From Actinomycetes bacterium (GTDB lineage Bacteria; Actinomycetota; Actinomycetes; Actinomycetales; Microbacteriaceae), in the NCBI GenBank assembly GCA_023428065.1, contig JAEYZI010000011.1, positions 1 through 6,584 on the forward strand: DNA of 6,584 nucleotides. The letters run 5' to 3'. This document shows positions 1-5,611 of this stretch, one piece after another. The notes beneath the pieces were generated by a model. That model ran no database searches and had not been told where the DNA came from. It saw nothing but the letters and a program-made list of their open reading frames with translations. A program made the translations under genes and the position numbers. Numbering within the stretch: the first letter of the stretch is position 1; each line of letters starts with the position of its first letter.

Positions 1-8
1 ATCCCTCT

Positions 9-278
9 ATGGCACTGGATGCAGACGTCAAGAAGGCGATCATCGACGAGTACGCCACCCACCCCGGAGACACCGGATCCCCCGAGGTGCAGGTCGCGAT
101 CCTCACCAAGCGGATCAAGGACCTCACGGAGCACCTCAAGGAGCACAAGCACGACCACCACTCGCGTCGTGGTCTGCTGCTGCTCGTGGGTCAGCGTCGC
201 CGCCTGCTCGGCTACCTCCAGGACATCGACATCGAGCGCTACCGCTCGCTGATCGAGCGTCTCGGACTGCGCCGCTAG
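9..278 (+). CDS. rpsO: 30S ribosomal protein S15
   Basis: S15 binds the central domain of 16S rRNA early in assembly of the small ribosomal subunit. The 89-residue product has the family's usual length and is all helical. Signature segments are DTGSPEVQVA (residues 21-30), HKHDHHSRRGL (46-56, the rRNA-binding loop) and GQRRRLLGYL (61-70), and it ends in the basic GLRR. The ATG gives the standard MALD-type start. Only 8 nt precede it in the window, so its ribosome binding site and leader cannot be judged. S15 genes are often followed directly by pnp, but here pnp begins about 6.2 kb downstream, and a strong hairpin 30 nt after the stop closes the rpsO transcript. Identification is secure. Confidence 0.99.
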   Translation: MALDADVKKAIIDEYATHPGDTGSPEVQVAILTKRIKDLTEHLKEHKHDHHSRRGLLLLVGQRRRLLGYLQDIDIERYRSLIERLGLRR

Positions 279-307
279 GGCGCGTCGAAGACAACGCGAA
301 CTTCTTG

Positions 308-339
308 CGAAGGCCGTCACCCGCGGGTGGCGGCCTTCG
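308..339 (+). terminator. Intrinsic terminator after rpsO
   Basis: A 9-bp perfect stem (308-316 CGAAGGCCG with 331-339 CGGCCTTCG) is extended by a T-G wobble and CACC/GGTG, giving about 14 bp around a CGCG tetraloop (322-325). The following TCGTCGTTCC is only weakly T-rich, as is usual in high-GC Actinobacteria. It lies 30 nt past the rpsO stop and should separate rpsO from the channel gene. The promoter of the next gene begins almost at its 3' arm. Confidence 0.8.
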
Positions 340-356
340 TCGTTCCCGCGGGGCGA

Positions 357-362
357 TAGTCT
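357..362 (+). promoter_or_regulatory. Candidate -10 box for the channel gene
   Basis: TAGTCT fits the actinobacterial TANNNT -10 pattern and lies just after the rpsO terminator. Initiation about 7 nt downstream would give a 5' leader of about 28 nt containing the purine run GAGGGG (382-387), 10 nt before the ATG at 398. No good -35 match is visible; the expected position falls in the 3' arm of the terminator hairpin. Confidence 0.45.
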
Positions 363-397
363 TCCCCTCATCCCGACGCCCGAGGGGACCACCACGC

Positions 398-2275
398 ATG
401 ACTGAGCCCACGCGCCTGGAGCGCGTCCGCTACCGCTTCGACACCTGGATGTCGGGGGGCACGATCGCCCTCATCGGGCTGCTCGCCGCCGTGAGTCTCG
501 TGTTCGTGGCGGTCGTCGCGGTCATCGTGTGGGCGCTTCCGCTCCACCCCGACGACGAACCCGAGGGCGACTTCCTCGACATCTTCTGGGGCAACCTCAT
601 GCGCACGCTCGACCCGGGCACGATGGGGGGCGACACCGGATGGGGCTTCCGCATCGCGATGCTCTTCGTGACGCTCGGCGGGCTCGTGATCGTCGCGAGC
701 CTCATCGGCATCGTCTCGGGCGGCTTCGACGCGAAGGTCGCCGAACTGCGCAAGGGGCGTTCGCGGGTGATCGAGAAGGATCACACGCTCATCCTCGGCT
801 GGAGCGACAAGGTCTTCACGATTCTCGCGGAGCTCGCGAGCGCGAACGAGTCCCGCGGCCGCAGCGCCGTCGTCATCCTCGCGGACCGCGACAAGGTCGA
901 GATGGAGGACGCCATCCGCGAGGCCGTCGGCGACACGGGCAAGACGCGGGTCATCTGCCGCTCGGGCGACCCGATGTCGCCCGGCGATCTGCGGCTCGGC
1001 AGTCCGCACGCGGCCCGTAGCATCCTGCTGCTCGCCCCCGCCGAGAGCGAGGACCCGGATGCCGTCGTCATCAAGACGGCGCTCGCGCTCGTGGGCGATC
1101 CGTCTCGCGCGGACGGTGCCCGGTTCCACGCGGTCGCCGAGCTCCAGGACCCCGCGAATCTCGACGTCGCGCGCCTCGTGGGCCGTGACGAGGTCGTCTG
1201 GGTGCCGGCGAACGAGCTCATCAGCCGCATCGCCGTGCAGACGTGCCGGCAGTCGGGGCTCTCGGTCGTCTACTCCGAGCTCCTGGGCTTCGACGGTGCG
1301 GAGTTCTACATGGTCGCGCTTCCGGAGCTCGAGGGGCGCACCTTCCACGAGGCGCGGATGTCGTTCGTCGACACGACCGTGGTCGGCGTGGTCGCAGGCG
1401 GTCGGACGATGCTGAACCCGCCCGGTGGGACCCGCATCGGACCGGGAGACGAGCTCATCGTCATCGCGGAGGACGACTCGGCGGTGCGTGTCGCCTCCGC
1501 AGCCGTCGTCGCCGACGAGGAGGTGATCTCGGCACCCGGGGACGTGCCGGTCGCCCCCGAGCGCACGCTCTTCCTCGGCCACAGCGCGGCGCTTCCGTTC
1601 ATGCTCGCGGAGCTCGACGCCTACGTCGCCCCCGGCTCGAGCGCGGACGTCGTCGCCGACGCCGACGCCGTCGAGCTGCCCGAGCTCGCGAACCTCGAGG
1701 TGCGGTTCCACCGCGGCGACCCGACGAGTCGTCGCGTGCTCGACCGGATCGAGGTGGGCCGAGCCCAGCACACCGTCGTCCTCGCCGACACGCGCCTTCC
1801 GGCGCAACAGGCGGACGCCCGGACGCTCATCACGCTCCTGCACCTGCGGGACATCGCCGCACGCACGGGAGTCGACCTCGACGTCGTGAGCGAGATGCTC
1901 GACGACCGTAACCGCGAGCTCGCCGAGGTGACCGACGCCGACGACTTCATCGTCTCCGACAAGCTCGTGGCTCTCACCCTCACGCAGTTGAGCGAGAACC
2001 GGCGGCTGCACGCGGTGCTCGACGAGCTGTTCACGGCCGAGGGGAGCGAGCTCTACCTCCGGCCGGCGTCGCGCTACGTCCGCGCAGGTGCCGAGGCCGA
2101 CTTCGCGACGGTTACCGAGGCGGCGGCCCGTCTGGGGGAGACCGCGATCGGCTACCGCGTGGGCGCGAGCAGGCACCGCAGCGCCGAGGCATACGGGGTC
2201 GTCATCAACCCGCGCAAGGACGAGCGGCGCGTCTTCGCCGTCGACGATCGCGTCATCGTGCTCGCCGACGGCTGA
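398..2275 (+). CDS. CASTOR/POLLUX-family putative ion channel
   Basis: This 625-residue protein resembles the plant symbiosis channels CASTOR and POLLUX/DMI1 and their uncharacterised bacterial relatives. Two hydrophobic helices (about 21-48 and 87-108) flank a pore-like stretch (59-85) containing TLDPGTMGGDTG. The family hallmark follows: LRKGRSRVIEKDHTLILGWSD (117-137), then LADRDKVEME (161-170) and VICRSGDP (185-192), a Rossmann-like RCK domain. A C-terminal RCK subdomain ends in PGDELIVIAEDD (349-360). A second RCK-like unit starts at RTLFLGHSA (389-397), includes VRFHRGDPTSRRVL (435-448), and ends in DDRVIVLADG. It probably acts at the cytoplasmic membrane as a ligand-gated cation channel, with RCK domains in the cytosol; the ion and ligand are inferred at best. 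An upstream TTG start at 305 is rejected because that segment encodes the rpsO terminator, while the ATG at 398 has GAGGGG 10 nt upstream. It is flanked by a terminator and a long gap, so is likely monocistronic. Confidence 0.88.
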   Translation: MTEPTRLERVRYRFDTWMSGGTIALIGLLAAVSLVFVAVVAVIVWALPLHPDDEPEGDFLDIFWGNLMRTLDPGTMGGDTGWGFRIAMLFVTLGGLVIVASLIGIVSGGFDAKVAELRKGRSRVIEKDHTLILGWSDKVFTILAELASANESRGRSAVVILADRDKVEMEDAIREAVGDTGKTRVICRSGDPMSPGDLRLGSPHAARSILLLAPAESEDPDAVVIKTALALVGDPSRADGARFHAVAELQDPANLDVARLVGRDEVVWVPANELISRIAVQTCRQSGLSVVYSELLGFDGAEFYMVALPELEGRTFHEARMSFVDTTVVGVVAGGRTMLNPPGGTRIGPGDELIVIAEDDSAVRVASAAVVADEEVISAPGDVPVAPERTLFLGHSAALPFMLAELDAYVAPGSSADVVADADAVELPELANLEVRFHRGDPTSRRVLDRIEVGRAQHTVVLADTRLPAQQADARTLITLLHLRDIAARTGVDLDVVSEMLDDRNRELAEVTDADDFIVSDKLVALTLTQLSENRRLHAVLDELFTAEGSELYLRPASRYVRAGAEADFATVTEAAARLGETAIGYRVGASRHRSAEAYGVVINPRKDERRVFAVDDRVIVLADG

Positions 2276-2307
2276 GGCACTGGTCCGACACTCGAACACT
2301 CGTGCGC

Positions 2308-2338
2308 ACCCCCTCGCGGGGCACCCCGTCTGGGGGTG
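2308..2338 (+). terminator. Possible terminator after the channel gene
   Basis: Two adjacent GC-rich hairpins lie 33-63 nt past the stop: CCCC(TCGC)GGGG (2310-2321) and CACCCC(GTCTG)GGGGTG (2322-2338). Neither is followed by a T-run, so termination is a guess from structure and position. The rest of the gene-free gap (2276-2519) holds no coding signal or RNA gene that I can recognise, apart from the -10 box just before the next start. Confidence 0.4.
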
Positions 2339-2507
2339 GATGCACGGGTCCGTCCGGCGGATGCTTCTGCCATGGATGAATGTCGGCACGGGCTCGTCGC
2401 GGCTGTGTGCGCCGTGTGCTGCCGCGCCGCGGAGACGGCGACGTCGCCCGCGCCGGAGCGCGAGCTCGCGAGCGCCGCGCCCAGCCGCTGACCCGCTCGC
2501 GCGCCCC

Positions 2508-2513
2508 TAGGAT
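2508..2513 (+). promoter_or_regulatory. -10 box of a predicted leaderless gene
   Basis: TAGGAT, a good TANNNT -10 box, is separated from the ATG at 2520 by exactly 6 nt (CGCCGC). This puts the expected transcription start at the A of the start codon. No Shine-Dalgarno-like purine run precedes the ATG, which supports a leaderless mRNA. No clear -35 box is seen. Confidence 0.6.
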
Positions 2514-2519
2514 CGCCGC

Positions 2520-2948
2520 ATGGGACTTTTCCGCCGTCGCGGAGTCGACACGAGCCTCCCGCGGGAGGATCGCGGCTTCGGCACCTTCGACGACTACGTC
2601 TACAACCTGACCCCGCGCAACAAGCGCGTCACGATCGTGCTCGCGAACTCGAATCCCTACCAGGACGAGCTCCGCGAGCTCGCGGAGTCGGGGGCCGAGA
2701 CCATGGAGACCGCGATCTCACCGCGTACCGTGCAGGCCGAGGGTCAGGACGCGCCGATCGAGGTGCGCCTCTTCACGGGGCGCCGGGTGAGCGGACCCGT
2801 CGGGATGGTGCCGCGCGGCCTCGAGTCGGTCGTCGACGAGAACCTGCGGCGCCTCGACGACCAGGGCCTCAGGGCGCGCATCCCGGTGCGCATCGACAAG
2901 CGGCGCGAGGGCTACCGGGTCGTGCTCTTGATGGGGGCCCTCAAGTAG
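2520..2948 (+). CDS. Conserved-type hypothetical protein, 142 aa
   Basis: I do not recognise this protein with certainty. It is a soluble 142-residue protein with no signal peptide or membrane helix. It begins with a basic MGLFRRRG and an acidic/aromatic stretch (FGTFDDYVYNL, 20-30), then a beta-strand-like KRVTIVLANSNPYQDELREL (35-54). The C-terminal part has RLFTGRRVSGPVGMVPRG (83-100), a helix (101-116) and two strands (ARIPVRI and YRVVLLMG). The order small beta strand, VGxVPR, helix, strand vaguely recalls HIRAN-type domains, but this is only a resemblance. The ATG at 2520 is chosen because the leaderless-type -10 box is spaced exactly for it. The gene converges on thioredoxin with 21 bp between the stop codons, so the two are not co-transcribed. 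Coding is well supported by codon pattern; function is unknown. Confidence 0.82.
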   Translation: MGLFRRRGVDTSLPREDRGFGTFDDYVYNLTPRNKRVTIVLANSNPYQDELRELAESGAETMETAISPRTVQAEGQDAPIEVRLFTGRRVSGPVGMVPRGLESVVDENLRRLDDQGLRARIPVRIDKRREGYRVVLLMGALK

Positions 2949-2969
2949 GCAGGGCGAGGGCCTGCGGCC

Positions 2970-3353
2970 TCATTCGGCGGGGGTGGCCTCCGCGGCCTCG
3001 GCCGCGGCGATCTTCGCGCGCACCTCGTCCATGTCGAGCGCGCGGACCTGCGAGATGAGGTCCTCGAGCACGTGGCCCGGGAGCGCGCCGGCCTGGGCGA
3101 ACACGCCGATGCCGTCGCGGAACGCCATGAGCGTCGGGATGGAACGGATGTTGAGCGCGCCCGAGAGCTCCTGCTCGGCATCCGTGTCGACCTTCGCGAA
3201 GGTGATGTCGGGGTGCTTCTCGCTCGACGCCTCGAAGACGGGCCCGAAGGCCTGGCACGGGCCGCACCACGCGGCCCAGAAGTCGACGAGCACGATGTCG
3301 CCGTCCAAGACGGTGCTCTCGAAGGTGTCTCGGGTGAGTTCGACGGTCGCCAT
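2970..3353 (-). CDS. trxA: Thioredoxin
   Basis: A 127-residue cytoplasmic thioredoxin that should reduce protein disulfides using electrons from thioredoxin reductase. The active-site WCGPC lies at residues 29-33 after VLVDFWAA. The usual buried acid-containing strand (FAKVDTD, 52-58) follows, and the cis-proline loop is SIPTL (71-75). The fold ends near residue 105. About 20 further residues form a charged, alanine-rich tail (MDEVRAKIAAAEAAEATPAE), which classical 105-110-residue thioredoxins lack. The ATG at 3353 has a -10-like TAGCCT exactly 6 nt upstream, so a leaderless mRNA is likely. The intervening GGAGAC is too close to the ATG to be an ideal Shine-Dalgarno site. It is divergent from the flavin monooxygenase operon across 119 bp. 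The family is certain; the symbol is by family, since genomes of this type often carry several thioredoxins. Confidence 0.95.
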   Translation of the reverse strand: MATVELTRDTFESTVLDGDIVLVDFWAAWCGPCQAFGPVFEASSEKHPDITFAKVDTDAEQELSGALNIRSIPTLMAFRDGIGVFAQAGALPGHVLEDLISQVRALDMDEVRAKIAAAEAAEATPAE

Positions 3354-3359
3354 GTCTCC

Positions 3360-3365
3360 AGGCTA
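3360..3365 (-). promoter_or_regulatory. -10 box of a predicted leaderless thioredoxin mRNA
   Basis: On the minus strand TAGCCT (TANNNT) is followed by 6 nt (GGAGAC) and then the thioredoxin ATG. The spacing predicts transcription starting at the start codon. No clear -35 box is seen. Confidence 0.55.
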
Positions 3366-3420
3366 GGGGAGAGGCGCATGTGCCGCCGGATGGCGGGAAT
3401 ACTCTCGGTCCGCTCCCGGT

Positions 3421-3466
3421 TTCACCGCGTATCAATGCAAACGCATAGAAATCTCGAGGAATGGAA
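3421..3466 (+). promoter_or_regulatory. Candidate promoter, operator and RBS region of the flavin operon
   Basis: This is an AT-rich island within the 119-bp divergent gap. TTCACC (3421-3426) and CATAGA (3444-3449), 17 bp apart, are a possible -35/-10 pair. A dyad ATGC-AAAC-GCAT (3435-3446) overlaps it and could bind a repressor; its TGCAAACG half resembles LacI-family operators, but it is short. The purine run GAGGAATGGAA (3456-3466) acts as ribosome binding site for the ATG at 3473. All assignments rest on sequence pattern only. Confidence 0.4.
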
Positions 3467-3472
3467 CCTGCC

Positions 3473-4711
3473 ATGAGCGGCCAGATGCAGTTCGGCATCT
3501 TCAGCGTGAGCGACATCACGCGCGACCCCACGACCGGAGAGACGCCGAGCGAGGCGCAGCGCATCCGCGACATCGTCACGATCGCGACGCACGCGGAGGA
3601 GGTGGGCCTCGACGTCTTCGCCCTCGGCGAGCACCACAACCCGCCCTTCTTCTCGAGCTCGCCCACGACGACGCTCGCCTACATCGGCGCGCAGACCGAG
3701 CGCATCATCCTCTCGACCGCGACGACGCTCATCACGACGAACGACCCCGTCAAGATCGCCGAGGACTACGCGATGCTGCAGCACCTCACGGGCGGCCGCG
3801 TCGACCTCGTCATGGGTCGCGGGAACACGGGCCCCGTCTACCCGTGGTTCGGGCAGGACATCCGCCAGGGCCTCCCGCTCGCGATCGAGAACTACGCGCT
3901 CCTGCGCGAGCTGTGGGACAAGGACGTCGTCGACTGGGAGGGCAAGTTCCGCACCCCGCTGCAGGGCTTCACCTCGACGCCTCGCCCGCTCGACGGCGTG
4001 GCACCGTTCGTCTGGCACGGGTCGATCCGCACCCCGGAGATCGCCGAGCAGGCCGCGTACTACGGCGACGGCTTCTTCGCGAACAACATCTTCTGGCCGA
4101 AGGAGCACTACCAGCGCCTCATCACCCTCTACCGGCAGCGTTACGCCCACTACGGGCACGGCACGCCCGAGCAGGCGATCGTGGGCCTCGGCGGCCAGGC
4201 GTTCATGGCGAAGAACTCGCAGGATGCCGTGACACGGTTCCGCCCGTACTTCGACAACGCCCCCGTCTACGGCCACGGCCCCTCCCTCGAGGAGTTCCAG
4301 GAGCTCACGCCGCTCACGGTCGGCTCGCCGCAGCAGGTGATCGACCGCTACGCGGCGATGCGCGACCACTTCGGCGACTACCAGCGCCAGCTGTTCCTCC
4401 TCGACCACGCGGGGCTCCCGCTCAAGGTCGTGCTCGAGCAGCTCGACCTGCTCGGCGGCGAGGTCGTTCCCGTGCTCCGCAAGGAGCTCGCGCAGAACCG
4501 ACCCGTCGAGGTGCCGGATGCGCCGACGCACGCCGCGCGCGTCGCCGCCGTGTACGGCGACGGCCCCACGCGCCAGGCGCGCCCCACCTCCGCCGGCGGC
4601 AACAACCTGACCGTCGGCGGTCCCTACCAGGACACCCCGGTCGCGACGCCCGCCGCGGCCGCCGGCTCGGCCTTCGGGCCGGCCGCGACCCAGAAGAAGG
4701 TGGCACGATGA
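3473..4711 (+). CDS. LLM-class FMN-dependent monooxygenase, CE1758 family
   Basis: A 412-residue member of the luciferase-like monooxygenase superfamily, a TIM barrel that uses reduced FMN and oxygen to oxidise an unknown small substrate in the cytoplasm. The N-terminus GIFSVSDITRDPTTGETPSE (8-27) is characteristic of the CE1758 subfamily. FALGEHHNPPF (49-59), LSTATTLITTNDPVKIAEDY (80-99) and LTGGRVDLVMGRGN (105-118) are classical flavin-binding or structural strands of the superfamily. From about residue 345 on, a 65-residue tail rich in Ala, Gly, Pro and Thr looks disordered. Three in-frame ATGs exist (3461, 3473, 3485). The one at 3473 is chosen because the purine run ends about 6 nt upstream, whereas it directly abuts 3461. 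The stop overlaps the next start by ATGA, so the two genes should be translationally coupled, and the downstream reductase would supply the reduced flavin. Confidence 0.93.
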   Translation: MSGQMQFGIFSVSDITRDPTTGETPSEAQRIRDIVTIATHAEEVGLDVFALGEHHNPPFFSSSPTTTLAYIGAQTERIILSTATTLITTNDPVKIAEDYAMLQHLTGGRVDLVMGRGNTGPVYPWFGQDIRQGLPLAIENYALLRELWDKDVVDWEGKFRTPLQGFTSTPRPLDGVAPFVWHGSIRTPEIAEQAAYYGDGFFANNIFWPKEHYQRLITLYRQRYAHYGHGTPEQAIVGLGGQAFMAKNSQDAVTRFRPYFDNAPVYGHGPSLEEFQELTPLTVGSPQQVIDRYAAMRDHFGDYQRQLFLLDHAGLPLKVVLEQLDLLGGEVVPVLRKELAQNRPVEVPDAPTHAARVAAVYGDGPTRQARPTSAGGNNLTVGGPYQDTPVATPAAAAGSAFGPAATQKKVAR

Positions 4712-5349
4712 CCCGCCGCATCGCCGTCGTGAGCGCCGGTCTCTCGAACCCCTCCTCGACGCGCATGCTCGCCGACCGGCTCGCCCAGGCGACGGTCGCC
4801 GAGCTGCGCGAGCGGGGGATCGACGCCGAGATCGACGTCGTCGAGCTCCGCGAGCTCGCGCACGACATCACCAACAACCTGCTCGCCGGGTTCGCACCCC
4901 CGGCCCTCGAGGACGCCATCAACCGCGTCGTCTCGGCCGACGGGCTCATCGCCGTGACGCCCATCTTCTCGACGAGCTACTCGGGGCTGTTCAAGTCGTT
5001 CATCGACGTCATCGACCCCGACGCGCTCGCGGGCATGCCGGTGCTCATCGGCGCGAACGCGGGCACGGCGCGGCACTCGCTCGCGATCGACTACGCCATC
5101 CGCCCGCTCTTCGCCTACCTGCACGCCGAGCCCGTCTCGACGGGCGTCTTCGCGGCGTCGAGCGACTGGGGCGCGCAGGCCGACGCGGTGCGACCGCTCG
5201 GGCAGCGCGTCGAGCGCGGCGCACGCGAGCTCGCCGAGGCGATCGCGCGGAGGGAGGAGCGCCGCGTGGTGGACCCGTTCGATCCCGACGCCTTCCTCGG
5301 GGAGGGCCGTTCGTTCGGCCACCTGCTCGGGGGCCTCGCGGGGGAGTAG
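4708..5349 (+). CDS. LLM-partnered FMN reductase, CE1759 family
   Basis: A 213-residue flavodoxin-fold NAD(P)H-dependent FMN reductase. It starts with a beta strand and phosphate-binding loop (RIAVVSAGLSNPSSTRML, 4-21). The flavin-contact segment TPIFSTSYSGLFKSFID (84-100) follows, then MPVLIGANAGTARHSLA (110-126), which matches the NADPH-dependent FMN reductase family. CE1759-type reductases sit next to CE1758-type monooxygenases. Here the pair is in the usual order with a 4-nt overlap (ATGA), and an AAGAAGG purine run inside the end of the upstream gene serves as ribosome binding site. The expected role is to deliver FMNH2 to the monooxygenase, making a two-component oxygenase; this pairing follows from family knowledge, and the substrate is not apparent from the neighbours. 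It converges on the DUF5302 gene with 13 bp between stops and no clear terminator. Confidence 0.92.
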   Translation: MTRRIAVVSAGLSNPSSTRMLADRLAQATVAELRERGIDAEIDVVELRELAHDITNNLLAGFAPPALEDAINRVVSADGLIAVTPIFSTSYSGLFKSFIDVIDPDALAGMPVLIGANAGTARHSLAIDYAIRPLFAYLHAEPVSTGVFAASSDWGAQADAVRPLGQRVERGARELAEAIARREERRVVDPFDPDAFLGEGRSFGHLLGGLAGE

Positions 5350-5362
5350 CCGGGGCGCCGGT

Positions 5363-5545
5363 TCAGCCGGACTTGCGGCGGAACTCGCGCTTGCCGCCCG
5401 CCCGGCTATGCGCCTCGTGGACGGCGCCGTCGGCCTCGAGGTGCCCCGGGCGGTCCTGCGACTGCTTCTTCTTGCGATCGAGGGCCTCGCGGAACTTGCG
5501 CTTCATGTCCTCGGATGCGGCGTCGGGCTTCTCGTCGGAGCTCAT
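5363..5545 (-). CDS. DUF5302 small basic protein
   Basis: A 60-residue highly charged protein of unknown function, found across Actinobacteria as DUF5302. The core DMKRKFREALDRKKKQSQ (13-30) is a basic helix. A flexible segment with HLEADGAVHEAHSRAG (35-50) follows, and the conserved FRRKSG ends the chain. There is no membrane segment or cysteine. Its lysine/arginine-rich ends could suit nucleic-acid or ribosome contact, but nothing in the sequence proves that. The start at 5545 is supported by a TATGCT -10 box exactly 6 nt upstream and by the family's MxxE-like acidic start. An in-frame open stretch continues far upstream, but only as a shadow of the divergent gene. The gene is divergent from the 196-residue membrane protein across 66 bp. 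Confidence 0.9.
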   Translation of the reverse strand: MSSDEKPDAASEDMKRKFREALDRKKKQSQDRPGHLEADGAVHEAHSRAGGKREFRRKSG

Positions 5546-5551
5546 GCGGTC

Positions 5552-5557
5552 AGCATA
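5552..5557 (-). promoter_or_regulatory. -10 box of the leaderless DUF5302 gene
   Basis: On the minus strand TATGCT is followed by 6 nt (GACCGC) and then the ATG. It is the best -10 match to TATAAT in the window. No purine-rich ribosome binding site precedes the start, so a leaderless mRNA is predicted. Confidence 0.6.
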
Positions 5558-5599
5558 GGCCGAGCCGGGCCGGAGGGGGACCGCGGCCCGGGAGACGTG

Positions 5600-5605
5600 C
5601 AGAAT
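5600..5605 (+). promoter_or_regulatory. -10 box of the leaderless four-cysteine protein gene
   Basis: CAGAAT matches 4 of 6 positions of TATAAT and is followed by exactly 6 nt (GGCGGC) and the ATG at 5612. It lies about 45 bp from the divergent DUF5302 -10 box, so the two promoters share one short control region. Confidence 0.5.
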
Positions 5606-5611
5606 GGCGGC

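Noticed and set aside
305..397. N-terminal extension of the channel gene from a TTG at 305
   Set aside because: The segment encodes the rpsO terminator hairpin and the likely promoter; the ATG at 398 has a proper ribosome binding site and gives the expected cytoplasmic N-terminus.
368..2389. 673-codon open frame on the minus strand opposite the channel gene
   Set aside because: Long antisense frames are expected opposite GC-rich genes with G/C third positions; the translation is Arg/Asp/His-rich with no recognisable domain.
2459..2470. Palindrome CGCGAGCTCGCG before the 142-residue gene as an operator
   Set aside because: GAGCTCGCG-type strings recur throughout this GC-rich window, so a 12-bp palindrome of this kind is not evidence of an operator.
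2949..2969. Bidirectional terminator between the 142-residue gene and thioredoxin
   Set aside because: Only a 5-bp stem (GCAGG with CCTGC) without T-runs on either side; too weak to call.
3422..4531. 369-codon minus-strand frame opposite the monooxygenase
   Set aside because: It is a codon-bias shadow; the plus-strand product is an unmistakable luciferase-like monooxygenase.
2666..4860. 19-nt direct repeat CGAGCTCCGCGAGCTCGCG at 2666-2684 and 4842-4860, and the 18-bp palindrome at 2670-2687
   Set aside because: Both copies lie in coding sequence and encode Glu-Leu-Arg-Glu-Leu-Ala with the preferred GAG/CTC/CGC codons; coincidence of codon use is enough.
3844..5349. 501-codon plus-strand frame reading into the FMN reductase
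   Set aside because: The first part is an out-of-frame reading of the monooxygenase, rich in Arg; the real reductase starts at 4708 with a normal N-terminus and ATGA overlap.
5350..5370. Terminator between the FMN reductase and DUF5302
   Set aside because: Only 4-bp CCGG self-pairings without a T-run, overlapping the DUF5302 stop codon.
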